The notes below the pieces were generated by a model, which was given only the letters and a program-made list of their open reading frames with translations, was not told where the DNA came from and searched no databases. Source: JAPUME01 sp027294185 (GTDB lineage: Bacteria; Acidobacteriota; Terriglobia; UBA7540; JAPUME01). From it: a DNA stretch of 64,000 bases. This document shows positions 25,579-34,976 of this stretch, piece by piece. Every line of letters begins with the position of its first letter. The stretch's first letter is position 1. The DNA is taken from contig CAUVWZ020000001.1 of NCBI GenBank assembly GCA_963555835.3, positions 496,001-560,000 on the forward strand, in the 5' to 3' direction. Made by a program: the position numbers and the translations under genes.

Positions 25579-26790
25579 TCAGGTCTGTACCTGATTCCGC
25601 CCGCCCTTTTTGGCGCGGTAAAGGGCCTTGTCCGCGGCTTTGATAACCTGGTCCGGGGTCGTATGGCGCTGGTCGGGTTCCGCTACACCCACGCTTACCG
25701 TAACGGAAACTTCTTTCCGGGGTCTGCCGGAGGCTTTTGGCTGTGGGGGTTTCTTGCGCGGCCTACCTTTCCCCCGCAGGGCGAAGCTTGATCTTTCAAT
25801 GACTCCCCGGACGGTCTCCAGGTGTGGAATGGCTTCCTCTGCCGACTTACCCGAGAAGATCACGGTGAATTCCTCACCCCCGTAGCGAAAAGCTTTTCCC
25901 CCGCCGGACACCTCCAGCAGCCTCGAAGCAACCATTCGTAACACCTGGTCGCCCACATCGTGCCCATATTCATCGTTGAACTTCTTGAAGTGGTCTACAT
26001 CCACCATGGCCACCGCATAACCGCTGCCCAGTTGGAGCAGCGCCTCGTTCAAAGCGCGGCGAGCAGGTAGACCCGACAACTCGTCCCGGTAAGCCATCGA
26101 ATAAGAGGTCTCAATGACCGCAATCACCAGGATGAAACCTGCCGTAGAGAGATAGACCGTGGATGTGATCCCCCCCTCACCCGCATGCAAACCGAAAAAT
26201 GCCGCAGCCGTCGCCCAGACAAATCCGCTTTCGATGGCGCTTCGATGGAGAAGAAAGCGTATCGCCAGTAGAATAAAGGCCCCCACGAATGCCAGAAGCG
26301 CCGGCTGAGGCAGCGGCGTCCAGCCGGTGACACCGATCTCGAAAATTGGCCCATCCAGCCAGCTTGCCCTTTCCGCCTGCTCGGGGCGAATGATCCATGC
26401 AACCAGAACCAGTTGGATCAAGATCAGTCCCAGGCGGGCCAATCCCCTGGGAGTCCCGAAGCCGCGCTCGGTGATCAATGAGATGGCCGCAAGATTTATG
26501 GGGAGAAGAAAGGCGACGGCGCCAAAAACGACCGGGTTGAAGGTGTCCCCCCCGGACCCGGCGGGAGAGTAACGGAGCAATGCCTGGTCCCCAAGAGCCA
26601 GCACCAGAACGGCGAAGACCAGCCGGCTGCGATTGAAACGCCAGCCAAGGAGCACGCCCGCCACCCACACGACATAAGGATAGATGCCGACGAACGCTGA
26701 AAAGGAATCCCATTGGGGCGCATATCGCAGGAACAAGGCGGCGGCCAGAAGAAGCACCGCTCCCGGAAGAATGGAGGAATAAGTTTTCAC
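25579..26790 (-). CDS. Membrane-bound diguanylate cyclase (GGDEF protein)
   Basis: A 403-residue protein. The first 230 residues or so contain about seven to eight hydrophobic helices, a MASE-like membrane sensor without a recognised family. The C-terminal GGDEF domain has YRDELSGLPARRALNEAL, VDVDHFKKFNDEYGHDVGDQVL and the active-site motif RYGGEEF. It makes cyclic di-GMP from two GTP. The usual RxxD product-inhibition site five residues before GGEEF is not present (the sequence there is SGGGKAF). A basic proline/lysine insert (KGRPRKKPPQPKASGRPRK) interrupts the end of the domain, which is unusual. The start is GTG at 26790. Confidence 0.92.
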   Translation of the reverse strand: MKTYSSILPGAVLLLAAALFLRYAPQWDSFSAFVGIYPYVVWVAGVLLGWRFNRSRLVFAVLVLALGDQALLRYSPAGSGGDTFNPVVFGAVAFLLPINLAAISLITERGFGTPRGLARLGLILIQLVLVAWIIRPEQAERASWLDGPIFEIGVTGWTPLPQPALLAFVGAFILLAIRFLLHRSAIESGFVWATAAAFFGLHAGEGGITSTVYLSTAGFILVIAVIETSYSMAYRDELSGLPARRALNEALLQLGSGYAVAMVDVDHFKKFNDEYGHDVGDQVLRMVASRLLEVSGGGKAFRYGGEEFTVIFSGKSAEEAIPHLETVRGVIERSSFALRGKGRPRKKPPQPKASGRPRKEVSVTVSVGVAEPDQRHTTPDQVIKAADKALYRAKKGGRNQVQT

Positions 26791-26825
26791 AGTGATTAGA
26801 CTTCTCTAGAAGGAACGAATACGAA

Positions 26826-27308
26826 TCAATCCCCGATGGAATCCCCGACGCGGATCTCGCCTTCGGTAAGAATCTGAGCGCGCAGACCGCCTCGGTGGAC
26901 GAGGCCCGGCCGGACTTCCTTGCCCGTCAACTCCTCCAGATGGCCACAAGGCTCGCAGAGCCGAATCCCGTGCAGGTGAACCTCTCCCACTTGAAATGTT
27001 CGCCCGACAAGATGGCTCAAGCCAATCCCGCGCGTCAACACATTCCGCCGGGCCTCACCTGGGCCAAGCTCAATTCCGTAGTCCCGCTTCAAGGCCTCAA
27101 GAGCTTCGATTTCAATCAGGGTAATCTCACGGTCCGGTCCGGTGCGAACCCGGCCGGCGGAGGACTCGGCACTCTTGAAATAATGGTCCCCCTTCAGGCC
27201 CTTTCCAGGGATCGCGCGCACTTGCTCGATGGCCACGGTAGGGGCGTTGGCTTTCGGACGAATGTGAATCGAGACTACGAACCCTTTGGGAACGCCGCCC
27301 TCCATCAT
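26826..27308 (-). CDS. MOSC domain-containing protein
   Basis: A 160-residue stand-alone MOSC domain, the fold at the C-terminus of molybdenum cofactor sulfurases. KGLKGDHYF, REITLIEIEALEAL, ARRNVLTRGIGLSHLVG and the cysteine-containing LCEPCGHLEELTG are the conserved blocks; the cysteine is thought to bind molybdenum cofactor or handle sulfur. It may take part in reduction of N-hydroxylated compounds or sulfur-carrier chemistry. It follows the 59-residue membrane protein on the same strand (37 bases). A MoaD-MoaE fusion lies 19 kb away in the same window, consistent with molybdenum-cofactor use. Confidence 0.88.
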   Translation of the reverse strand: MMEGGVPKGFVVSIHIRPKANAPTVAIEQVRAIPGKGLKGDHYFKSAESSAGRVRTGPDREITLIEIEALEALKRDYGIELGPGEARRNVLTRGIGLSHLVGRTFQVGEVHLHGIRLCEPCGHLEELTGKEVRPGLVHRGGLRAQILTEGEIRVGDSIGD

Positions 27309-27345
27309 TTCTTTCCCTTCATCAAATCGCGCAAAATGTTCCCAC

Positions 27346-27525
27346 TCAAGGGCTCGAACCGGAAAACGGATGGCTGCAATTGCGGCATTGCAGGCGGCGT
27401 TTCGCGTTCAACGTGCCGCACTGCTCACAGCGGCGATACATCCAGCGCGCAAAACGATCGGTGAGGAACCAGCTCGCGACCAGGATGGCAGCCAGGAGAA
27501 CCGCGCTCAGAACCGACTCGACCAT
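27346..27525 (-). CDS. Small membrane zinc-ribbon protein (59 residues)
   Basis: A short frame from ATG 27525 to TGA at 27346. It has one N-terminal helix (about 5-21, VLSAVLLAAILVASWFL) and then a basic linker. Two cysteine pairs follow, CEQC at 33-36 and CRNC at 47-50, a zinc-ribbon spacing. The end is HPFSGSSP. The helix plus treble-clef design resembles small bacterial membrane zinc-ribbon proteins of unknown role. It sits between the GMC oxidoreductase and the MOSC gene, all leftward. The start codon is formed by the first unit of a 7-base tandem repeat. The composition and the four cysteines make it credible despite its length; the function is unknown. Confidence 0.65.
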   Translation of the reverse strand: MVESVLSAVLLAAILVASWFLTDRFARWMYRRCEQCGTLNAKRRLQCRNCSHPFSGSSP

Positions 27526-27543
27526 TGACGATTGACGATTGAC
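27523..27543. repeat. Tandem heptamer repeat, 3 units
   Basis: Units CATTGAC, GATTGAC and GATTGAC, followed by a partial GAC. The array lies directly upstream of, and overlaps, the start codon of the 59-residue zinc-ribbon gene on the minus strand. The core GATTGA is shared with the octamer arrays elsewhere in the window. Confidence 0.75.
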
Positions 27544-27602
27544 GACGGGCTATCGACTCGTCCCCAAACCATTCGGCATGGGAGGAGTCAACCTGCAAAT
27601 CA

Positions 27603-29297
27603 TCAAAGCTCCCCTCGCCGGTATTCTTCCGCCAGGTAATCACAGGAGCGGATCGTAAGAGCCATGATGGTTAAGGTAGGATTTACGCACGACTGGGAAA
27701 CAAACGCGCTGCCATCCACAACGAAGAGATTTTTCACGTCGTGTGTCTGATTGAAAGCGTTCAGCACTGTAGTTTTCGGGTCATCGCCCATGCGAGCAGT
27801 CCCGCATTCGTGAATTCCCGAACCCGGCGCGTCGGCCGTGTCCTTTACGTTTTGGATTTCCGCACCGGCGCTGGTGAGGATTTCCTTGGCCGTTTCAATG
27901 ATATCGGCGGCTATGGCAAGCTCATTGTCGCTGTGGCTGCAATCGATGCGCAGCACAGGAACACCCCACGCGTCCACCCTGTTGGTGTCGATCTCCACGT
28001 AGTTCGCATAACGGGGCAGCATCTCGCCGAAACCGGACAACTGAACCGGCATGGGCGCATCTTCGCGAACAGCCTTCTTGAACCCGGCGCCGAACCCCGG
28101 CGCTCCGGATGCGTGGCCGGGAAAGCGACTCCGTCCGGCGCCTCCCTGAAATCCGTAGCCACGGATGAACTTCGCGTGGCGACGACCCAGATTTTGCACG
28201 CGCGGGATATAGATTCCGTTCGGCCGGCCGTCGTCAGCCAGGAAGGGTGATCCTCGAAGATTCGGCAAATGACCTCCGACCGACAGGGCAAAAGTGTGAT
28301 CCATCAGGTAGTGTCCCAGGGCCCCACTGGAGTTGGCCAACCCATTCGGGAAACGGGGAGAAACCGTGTTCAGCAGAATCCGGGTGGATTCAAGAGCCGA
28401 CGCTCCGAGAACGACCACCTTTCCGTAAATCTCCTGGGACTGGCGCGTTTCGCGGTCGATGACGTATACACCTTTCGCCCTCATCCGGCTTTCATCCATT
28501 AACAGATGCCGGACAATGGAATTCGGCCGCAGGGTCATACGCCCCGTCTTTTCGGCTGCCGGTAAAGTGGAGATCGGGCTGCTGAAATAAGAGCCCGAGT
28601 GGCAACCGCGTCGGCAGTACCCGCAGTAATGGCATGGAGCTCTGCCGTTGTGGGGGCGCGTCAGGACGGCCACTCTCCCGATGGTAAAAGGCATGTCGAG
28701 CTTCCCACAGACCTGGCGCAGCTGTTGCTCACCGCAGGTCATTCCCATGGGAGGGAGAAAAACACTGTCGGGTAACTGAGGCAGATTCATCGCCTCGCCT
28801 GAGATGCCAATGAACCTTTCCACTTTCTCATAGTAAGGCGCGATGTCTTTATAACTGATCGGCCAGTCCTGCCCGAATCCGTCGTGCGTGGCCGCCTTGA
28901 AGTCATAATCGCTGAAGCGGTAGCTCTGACGGGCCCACATGATGGTCTTCCCACCCACGTGACGCCCGCGAATCCAGTTGAAAGGCTTCCCGGAGGGCGT
29001 CGTAAAAGGATGCTCAAGATCATCCAGAAAGAGGTGGCTCGTGTACTCCGTACAGGCGTAGCAGGTCGTCTGAACGTGTTGTCTCTTCAGTTGCTCCCTC
29101 GTGCGGTATCCACGGTGGGGCAGCTCATAGGGCCAGGTATGCTCGCGGAAATCCTTGGCCGGATCGAGCCGCGGACCGGCCTCGAGCACCAGAACATCGA
29201 GCCCTTTCTCGGTAAGCTCCTTGGCCGCCCAACCTCCGGATGCGCCCGACCCCACGATAATGCAGTCGTATACGAGTTTCGCTTTGTTAAGGTTCAT
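27603..29297 (-). CDS. GMC-family FAD oxidoreductase
   Basis: A 564-residue flavoprotein of the glucose-methanol-choline family. The FAD motif is VGSGASGGWAAKELTEKG (about 16-33), followed by VLVLEAGP. GGKTIMWARQSYRF is the GMC signature-1 region. Near the C-terminus IHECGTARMG carries the catalytic-type histidine, and VDGSAFVSQSCVNPTLTIMALTIR is the closing FAD-contact block. It resembles the large subunit of gluconate-type sugar dehydrogenases; the small subunit and cytochrome partners are not adjacent. No export signal is seen at the first ATG. It probably oxidises a sugar or other alcohol. It lies 64 bases downstream of glgC on the same strand. Confidence 0.9.
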   Translation of the reverse strand: MNLNKAKLVYDCIIVGSGASGGWAAKELTEKGLDVLVLEAGPRLDPAKDFREHTWPYELPHRGYRTREQLKRQHVQTTCYACTEYTSHLFLDDLEHPFTTPSGKPFNWIRGRHVGGKTIMWARQSYRFSDYDFKAATHDGFGQDWPISYKDIAPYYEKVERFIGISGEAMNLPQLPDSVFLPPMGMTCGEQQLRQVCGKLDMPFTIGRVAVLTRPHNGRAPCHYCGYCRRGCHSGSYFSSPISTLPAAEKTGRMTLRPNSIVRHLLMDESRMRAKGVYVIDRETRQSQEIYGKVVVLGASALESTRILLNTVSPRFPNGLANSSGALGHYLMDHTFALSVGGHLPNLRGSPFLADDGRPNGIYIPRVQNLGRRHAKFIRGYGFQGGAGRSRFPGHASGAPGFGAGFKKAVREDAPMPVQLSGFGEMLPRYANYVEIDTNRVDAWGVPVLRIDCSHSDNELAIAADIIETAKEILTSAGAEIQNVKDTADAPGSGIHECGTARMGDDPKTTVLNAFNQTHDVKNLFVVDGSAFVSQSCVNPTLTIMALTIRSCDYLAEEYRRGEL

Positions 29298-29361
29298 CGG
29301 TATGTTTATCCTTTGCCTGGAATCTGGAGGACAGGGGATAGGTCCTCACAACTAAATATGA

Positions 29362-30630
29362 TTAATACCCCCGCGCCCGAGTCTCCCGGGTCTCGGGAGA
29401 TTTGGGGACCACAACGATACCGCTTTCCGAATCGAAATACCGCTTTCGGTCGAATTTCGCATCATAGCCCACCGCCTCGCCCGCCTCGCCCGCCTCGATG
29501 CGGACATTCTTATCAATGATCGTATTTCGAATCCGGCAACCGGGTCCGATATACACATTGTCGAGAATTATGGAATCCTGCACATCCGAGCCTTCATCCA
29601 GGAAGACATTCCTTCCGAGCACGGAATCCTTAATGTACCCACCGGCCAGGATGCAACCGGGGGGAACGACGGATTGCACGGCCATGCCGCGACGTCCGTT
29701 GTCGTCAAATACAAACTTGGCCGGCGGGTCGTTGTAGTTACTGGTCAAAATGGGCCATTTCCAATTGTAGAGGTTCAGTTGAGGTCGAACATTCTTCAGG
29801 TCCAGGTTCGCCTCGAAGTAAGTTTCAATTGTTCCCACGTCCTTCCAGTAAGCCATCTCATCCTGGTGCGCCCTGCCGGGGATGCGGTTTTTAGAAAAAT
29901 CGTAGGCATAGGCTTGCGAAGTCTCGGTGAGGATCGGGAAAATGTTACGCCCGAAATCGTGCTGGGAATCCGCGTCCGCGTCGTCGGCACGCAACGACTC
30001 CACCAGGACCTTGGGATCGAACACATAGTTCCCCATCGAAACATAGGACGTGTCCGGTTTTCCGGGCATTCCGGGAGGGTCGGCAGGTTTTTCCAGAAAA
30101 CTCGTGACGCGGTATTTCCGGTCCACCCCAACGACTCCGAAAGAGGTCGCCTCTTCGCGCGGCACCGGCAGACATGCAAGCGTAGCCTTCGACCCCGACT
30201 CCAGATGAAACTCCACCATCTGCCGAATATTCATTTTGTAGATGTGGTCTGCCGCGAATATGACCACCACGTCAGGGTCATACTGCTGGAGCAGATCTAT
30301 ATTCTGGAAGACGGCGTCGGAGGTGCCGCGATACCAGCCCTTTCCGACCTGCATTTGCGCCGGGACGGCGTGGATGAAATTGTCCCTGTCGGCAACCCGA
30401 CTCGTCCAGCCCATCTGAATGTGTTCCAGCACGGATTGGGCCTTGTACTGGGTCAGCACGTAAATGGCGTGGATTCCGGAGTTGACCAGATTGCTGAGGA
30501 CGAAATCGATGATGCGGTAACGGGCGCCGAAGGGAACGGCCGGCTTGGTGCGGTAGCGAGTGAGCGGGTCAAGCCGTTCACCGCGGCCACCCGCCATCAC
30601 AAAGGCAAGGATCCTTCTTGGATAGGCCAT
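29362..30630 (-). CDS. glgC: Glucose-1-phosphate adenylyltransferase (ADP-glucose synthase)
   Basis: A 422-residue GlgC of normal length. The N-terminal nucleotidyltransferase core has FVMAGGRGERLDPLTRYRTKPAVPFG (about 9-34) with the signature and catalytic residues. RIIDFVLSNLVNSGI and FAADHIYKMN (the metal/ADP-glucose aspartate) follow. The C-terminal left-handed beta-helix includes VPPGCILAGGYIKDSVLGRNV and VYIGPGCRIRNTIIDKNVRI. It makes ADP-glucose from ATP and glucose-1-phosphate, the committed step of bacterial glycogen synthesis. The ATG is preceded by GGGGAG. It is divergent from the glucan genes to the right, so it shares a control region with them. Confidence 0.97.
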   Translation of the reverse strand: MAYPRRILAFVMAGGRGERLDPLTRYRTKPAVPFGARYRIIDFVLSNLVNSGIHAIYVLTQYKAQSVLEHIQMGWTSRVADRDNFIHAVPAQMQVGKGWYRGTSDAVFQNIDLLQQYDPDVVVIFAADHIYKMNIRQMVEFHLESGSKATLACLPVPREEATSFGVVGVDRKYRVTSFLEKPADPPGMPGKPDTSYVSMGNYVFDPKVLVESLRADDADADSQHDFGRNIFPILTETSQAYAYDFSKNRIPGRAHQDEMAYWKDVGTIETYFEANLDLKNVRPQLNLYNWKWPILTSNYNDPPAKFVFDDNGRRGMAVQSVVPPGCILAGGYIKDSVLGRNVFLDEGSDVQDSIILDNVYIGPGCRIRNTIIDKNVRIEAGEAGEAVGYDAKFDRKRYFDSESGIVVVPKSPETRETRARGY

Positions 30631-30855
30631 TCGCTCCCCTTCAAATGGAGAAAACCCGCAGGTGCCGATCCTGTTTCCCGGAGAAGTTGAATCTTATCAC
30701 TGCACTCCGAAGGCGGTCAAATCGCCGTCGTCTGCGAATTCCGATGTCGTTCCGCCCAATCCCGGTAGGGTATAAGCCACTGCTTTGGTATTCTCTTGAG
30801 TGTCTCATTTTGGGGCAAGCCGGCGTGGATTGAATTGGAGCGGGGAGAGAGCGAA

Positions 30856-32991
30856 TTGAAATCCGATAGGCCTAATGAGTCCCGCCAACTTCGGGAATTG
30901 GCTCGCCTCTACGGAGTGCAAACCTCTTACCTCAGCAGGAGGGGCGCTCGACATGCAACATCGCCCGAGAGCGTGTTCTGTGTGCTCCAGGCGATGGGGG
31001 CTCCCATCAGAAATTTCTCGGACCTTCCCGGCGCGCTTCGGGAACGGAGGCAAAGCCTGGCCGAACCTTTCCTGGAACCCGTCGCCCTGGCCTGGGAGGG
31101 CAATCCGAACCCTCTAAAGTTACGCCTGCCGGCGAGCACAAAAAGCGAATCGCTTGCATGCGAGCTTCAGTTGGAGACGGGAGAAGTTCAGCGCTGGGTC
31201 TCGAGGCTCGGAGGCCTTTCCACTCAGGAAACCGATGAGATCGAGGGAACCTGTTATGTCACCAGGAAACTGAACCTGCCGGGAAAGCTGCCGTTGGGTT
31301 ATCACCGGCTCATCATCGAAGTGAGTGGAAGGAAGGCCGAGGTAAGAATCATCGCCGCGCCACGGCACGCCTTCACTCCCGGAGTCACCCACACCCGGCG
31401 GATTTGGGGTGTCTTCCTTCCGCTCTATGCCCTTCATTCTCAAAAGAGCTGGGGAAGCGGTGATTTTTCGGATCTTCATGCCCTGAGCGACTGGGTCGCA
31501 AACCAGGGAGGCAGCCTGGTCGGCACGCTGCCGCTACTTCCCACCTTCCTGGATGAACTCTCAACGAATGAACTATTCGACCCGAGTCCCTATGCACCCG
31601 TAAGCCGGCTTTTTTGGAACGAGTTCTACATTGACGTTACCAGGTTACCTGAACTCCAGGCGTGTCGAAAGGCGCAAGACCTCGTGGCTTCTCCTGCGTT
31701 CCAGGGGGAAATCAGGGCGCTCCAAGCCTCCTCGTTAGTGGACTACCGACGATCCATGGCTCTGAAACGAAAAGTTCTGGAGGAGCTGGCGCGAAGCTTC
31801 TTTGCCGGCCGTTCGGAACGGTATATCGATTTTCAAAATTATCTGAAAGCGCGTCCCGGCTTGGGCGACTACGCCCGCTTCCGGGCCGCCTGCGAACGTC
31901 AACGGACTCGTTGGCGCGAATGGCCCCGCCGCATGCGGAGCGGAAACATCCGGGCCGGTGATTTCGACCTCGACTCGGAGCGCTACCACCTCTTCGCCCA
32001 ATGGCAGGCGCAGGAACAGCTCCAATCCGTTTCCGATTCCGGCCGAATGGACGGCACAGGCTTGTATCTGGATTTCCCTCTGGGCGTTCATCCCGACGGG
32101 TTTGACGTTTGGCGAGAACAGGATGTGTTTGCGCTAAAAGCCAATGGTGGCGCTCCCCCCGACAGTTTTTTCCCGAATGGACAAGACTGGGGCTTTCCAC
32201 CCCTGCACCCGCAACGGATTCGCGAGCAGGGCTACCGCTACTTCATCGCCTGCCTCCGCCACCATCTGCGCCATGCCAAATTTCTTCGGATCGACCATGT
32301 CATGGGCCTTCACCGGCTGTTCTGGATTCCGCAAGGGTGCGAGCCTCGGGAGGGAGTCTACGTGCATTACCCGGCCGAGGAATTCTATGCCATTCTGGCG
32401 CTGGAATCCGAGCGGCATCGTGCCCTGCTGGTAGGAGAGGACCTGGGCACCGTGCCACCTTACGTGCGGCCCGCCATGAGGCGGCATCATCTCTATCAAT
32501 CCTACGTCGTGCAGTACGAACTGACACCGAATAAACGCAGGCCGCTGCCGCCGGTACCCAGCCGCTCCCTGGCAAGCCTCAACACCCATGACATGAGCCC
32601 CTTTCAGGCCTTCTGGAAGGGCGCCGATATTCAGGACCGGCTCAAGCTTGGGCTGCTGGATGAGGCCGGTCTCAGAAGGGAGCGGAGGGCGCGCAGGGCC
32701 CTTAAACAAGCGCTGGTCGGCTTCTTGCGTCACAAGCGGCGACTGCGTGGTAAATCACCGAAGGCAGCGACAGTGCTGAGGGCTTGCCTCGCCCACCTCG
32801 CTTCTGATTCGCGCGCACCGGTTATGGTAAGCTTGGAGGATCTCTGGTCGGAACTTCAGCCGCAGAACGTACCGGGAACCCGCGATGAGCGCCCGAACTG
32901 GAGGCGAAAGGCACGTTTCTCCATCGAAACATTCTCCCGGATGCCGAGTGTGTTGAAACTATTGCGGGAAGTGCGCCGATCAAGACCTTGA
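30856..32991 (+). CDS. malQ: 4-alpha-glucanotransferase (amylomaltase)
   Basis: A GH77 enzyme of about 711 residues. The N-terminal 190 residues form an extra domain seen in long MalQ forms. The catalytic part begins near GVFLPLYALHSQKSWGSGDFSDL. SPYAPVSRLFWNEFYIDV is the family block, FLRIDHVMGLHR carries the nucleophile aspartate (about residue 480), LLVGEDLGTVP the acid/base glutamate and SLNTHDM the third carboxylate. It shuffles maltodextrin segments in the cytoplasm. TTG 30856 is chosen because GGGGAG stands 9 bases before it; the frame is open to TTG 30796. It overlaps glgB by TTGA, so it is the first gene of the glucan operon. Confidence 0.92.
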   Translation: MKSDRPNESRQLRELARLYGVQTSYLSRRGARHATSPESVFCVLQAMGAPIRNFSDLPGALRERRQSLAEPFLEPVALAWEGNPNPLKLRLPASTKSESLACELQLETGEVQRWVSRLGGLSTQETDEIEGTCYVTRKLNLPGKLPLGYHRLIIEVSGRKAEVRIIAAPRHAFTPGVTHTRRIWGVFLPLYALHSQKSWGSGDFSDLHALSDWVANQGGSLVGTLPLLPTFLDELSTNELFDPSPYAPVSRLFWNEFYIDVTRLPELQACRKAQDLVASPAFQGEIRALQASSLVDYRRSMALKRKVLEELARSFFAGRSERYIDFQNYLKARPGLGDYARFRAACERQRTRWREWPRRMRSGNIRAGDFDLDSERYHLFAQWQAQEQLQSVSDSGRMDGTGLYLDFPLGVHPDGFDVWREQDVFALKANGGAPPDSFFPNGQDWGFPPLHPQRIREQGYRYFIACLRHHLRHAKFLRIDHVMGLHRLFWIPQGCEPREGVYVHYPAEEFYAILALESERHRALLVGEDLGTVPPYVRPAMRRHHLYQSYVVQYELTPNKRRPLPPVPSRSLASLNTHDMSPFQAFWKGADIQDRLKLGLLDEAGLRRERRARRALKQALVGFLRHKRRLRGKSPKAATVLRACLAHLASDSRAPVMVSLEDLWSELQPQNVPGTRDERPNWRRKARFSIETFSRMPSVLKLLREVRRSRP

Positions 32992-34976
32992 GAAAAAAGT
33001 CCCCCAGATCGAAACGAATGTCATCCGGAAAATCCAGCGCACCCGAACACACCTCCCCGTTTGTCCTCCGGGGCCACACCCTCCTGACCGAAGATGATCT
33101 CCATCTTTTCAATGAGGGCACCCACCAACGCCTCTACGAAAAACTGGGAGCGCACCTCGTCGATCATGATGGGCAGAGGGGCGCTCAATTCGGGGTTTGG
33201 GCGCCGAACGCCGAACGGGTCTGTGTCATGGGAGATTTCAATCAGTGGAATCGGGACGGCAACGCGTTGCGACATCGAGGCGAATCCGGCATTTGGGAAG
33301 GGTTCGTTCCGGATTTGAAACCCGGAACGGTGTACAAATACTCGGTTCTTTCCCGGGAAAACGGCTACCAGGTCGATAAGGCGGACCCGTTCGCCTTCCA
33401 CAGTGAAACGCCTCCCAAGTCAGCCTCTGTGGTGGCGAACCTCGATTACCTTTGGGGCGATCAAGATTGGATGGGGGAGCGCCAAAAACACAACCATCTC
33501 GAGAGTCCCATGTCGGTTTATGAAGTCCATCTGGGTTCCTGGATGCGGGTGCCCAAGGAAGGCGGACGGCCGCTCACATACCGCGAGATGGCGCCCCAGC
33601 TCACCGAATACGTCCGGAAAATGGGCTTCACGCACGTCGAATTGATGCCCGTGATGGAGCATCCCTTCTACGGCTCCTGGGGTTACCAGATCACCGGCTT
33701 TTTCTCACCGACGAGCCGTTACGGTTCCCCGCAGGATTTCATGTACCTGATCGACACCCTCCACCAGCACGGAATCGGCGTCATTCTTGACTGGGTTCCA
33801 TCTCATTTTCCTGATGATGAACACGGTCTGTCCTATTTTGACGGGACCTACCTTTATGAGCATGCTGACGTCCGCCAGCGAATCCATCCCGATTGGAAGA
33901 GTTGCATATTCAACTTCGGGCGCAACGAGGTGCGGAGTTTCCTCCTGAGCAGCGCGATCTTCTGGCTGGACCGCTACCATGCCGACGGGTTGCGAGTGGA
34001 CGCCGTCGCCTCCATGCTTTATCTCGATTATTCGAGAAAGGAAGGAGAATGGATTCCCAACCCGCACGGAGGGCGGGAGAATCTGGATGCCGTCGATTTC
34101 CTGCGAACCTTCAACGAAGCCGTCTATAAGAGCTTCCCCGATACTCAGACCATCGCCGAGGAATCCACTGCCTGGCCCATGGTCTCCCGGCCCACCTACC
34201 TGGGCGGCCTGGGTTTCGGTCTCAAGTGGGACATGGGTTGGATGCACGACACGCTGGCCTACATGGCCCATGACCCGATCCATCGAAAATACCAACATAA
34301 CGATCTGACCTTCCGCATGCTTTATGCCTTTACGGAGAACTTCACCCTTCCTCTTTCCCATGATGAGGTCGTGCACGGCAAAGGATCGCTCCTCGGCAAA
34401 ATGCCCGGAGACGACTGGCAGAAGTTCGCCAACCTCCGACTGCTCTACGGGAACATGTACGGCCAGCCGGGGAAGAAGCTCCTCTTCATGGGCTGCGAAT
34501 TCGGCCAGGGTCGGGAATGGAATCATGAAGAGAGTCTCGATTGGGACCTTCTCCGCCACCCTCCCCATGCCGGAGTTCAAAAATGGGTGGAGGCTCTGAA
34601 CCACACCTACAGCAACGAACCCGCGCTCTACGAAAGCGATCTCCACGCCGAGGGTTTCGAGTGGATCGACGGCGGAGACGCCGAACAGAGTGTGATCAGC
34701 TTCCTCCGCAAGGGAAGGACGAATCAAGACACCATCCTAATCGTCCTGAACTTTACTCCGATTCCCCGCACGCGGTATCGCGTGGGCGTTCCACGGGGAG
34801 GAAGGTGGCGGGAAATTTTGAACAGCGATGCCAAAGAATATGGAGGCAGCGGCTGGGGCAACTTCGGCGGCGTGGAAGCCACTCCCGCTCCCGCCCACGG
34901 CCGTCGCTACTCGCTCAGCCTCTCTCTCCCCCCGCTCTCAGCCCTCTTCTTCAAGAAAGAAACCCCCGAGTCATGA
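32988..34976 (+). CDS. glgB: 1,4-alpha-glucan branching enzyme
   Basis: A 662-residue GH13 branching enzyme. A CBM48-type N-terminal domain (about 60-150, FGVWAPNAERVCVMGDFNQWNRDG) precedes the barrel. MSVYEVHLGSWMRV starts the catalytic barrel. GLRVDAVASMLYLDY holds the nucleophile Asp338, IAEESTAWP (about 389-397) the acid/base glutamate, and LPLSHDEVVHGKGSLLGKMPGD the third catalytic aspartate. It makes alpha-1,6 branches in glycogen. The TTG at 32988 overlaps the malQ stop and ATG 33018 is an alternative. Its stop overlaps treZ (ATGA), so the three are coupled. Confidence 0.96.
   Translation: MRKKSPRSKRMSSGKSSAPEHTSPFVLRGHTLLTEDDLHLFNEGTHQRLYEKLGAHLVDHDGQRGAQFGVWAPNAERVCVMGDFNQWNRDGNALRHRGESGIWEGFVPDLKPGTVYKYSVLSRENGYQVDKADPFAFHSETPPKSASVVANLDYLWGDQDWMGERQKHNHLESPMSVYEVHLGSWMRVPKEGGRPLTYREMAPQLTEYVRKMGFTHVELMPVMEHPFYGSWGYQITGFFSPTSRYGSPQDFMYLIDTLHQHGIGVILDWVPSHFPDDEHGLSYFDGTYLYEHADVRQRIHPDWKSCIFNFGRNEVRSFLLSSAIFWLDRYHADGLRVDAVASMLYLDYSRKEGEWIPNPHGGRENLDAVDFLRTFNEAVYKSFPDTQTIAEESTAWPMVSRPTYLGGLGFGLKWDMGWMHDTLAYMAHDPIHRKYQHNDLTFRMLYAFTENFTLPLSHDEVVHGKGSLLGKMPGDDWQKFANLRLLYGNMYGQPGKKLLFMGCEFGQGREWNHEESLDWDLLRHPPHAGVQKWVEALNHTYSNEPALYESDLHAEGFEWIDGGDAEQSVISFLRKGRTNQDTILIVLNFTPIPRTRYRVGVPRGGRWREILNSDAKEYGGSGWGNFGGVEATPAPAHGRRYSLSLSLPPLSALFFKKETPES

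Noticed and set aside
29674..30690. 338-codon plus-strand frame opposite glgC
   Set aside because: glgC is full length with all signatures; this is a complementary-strand artefact.
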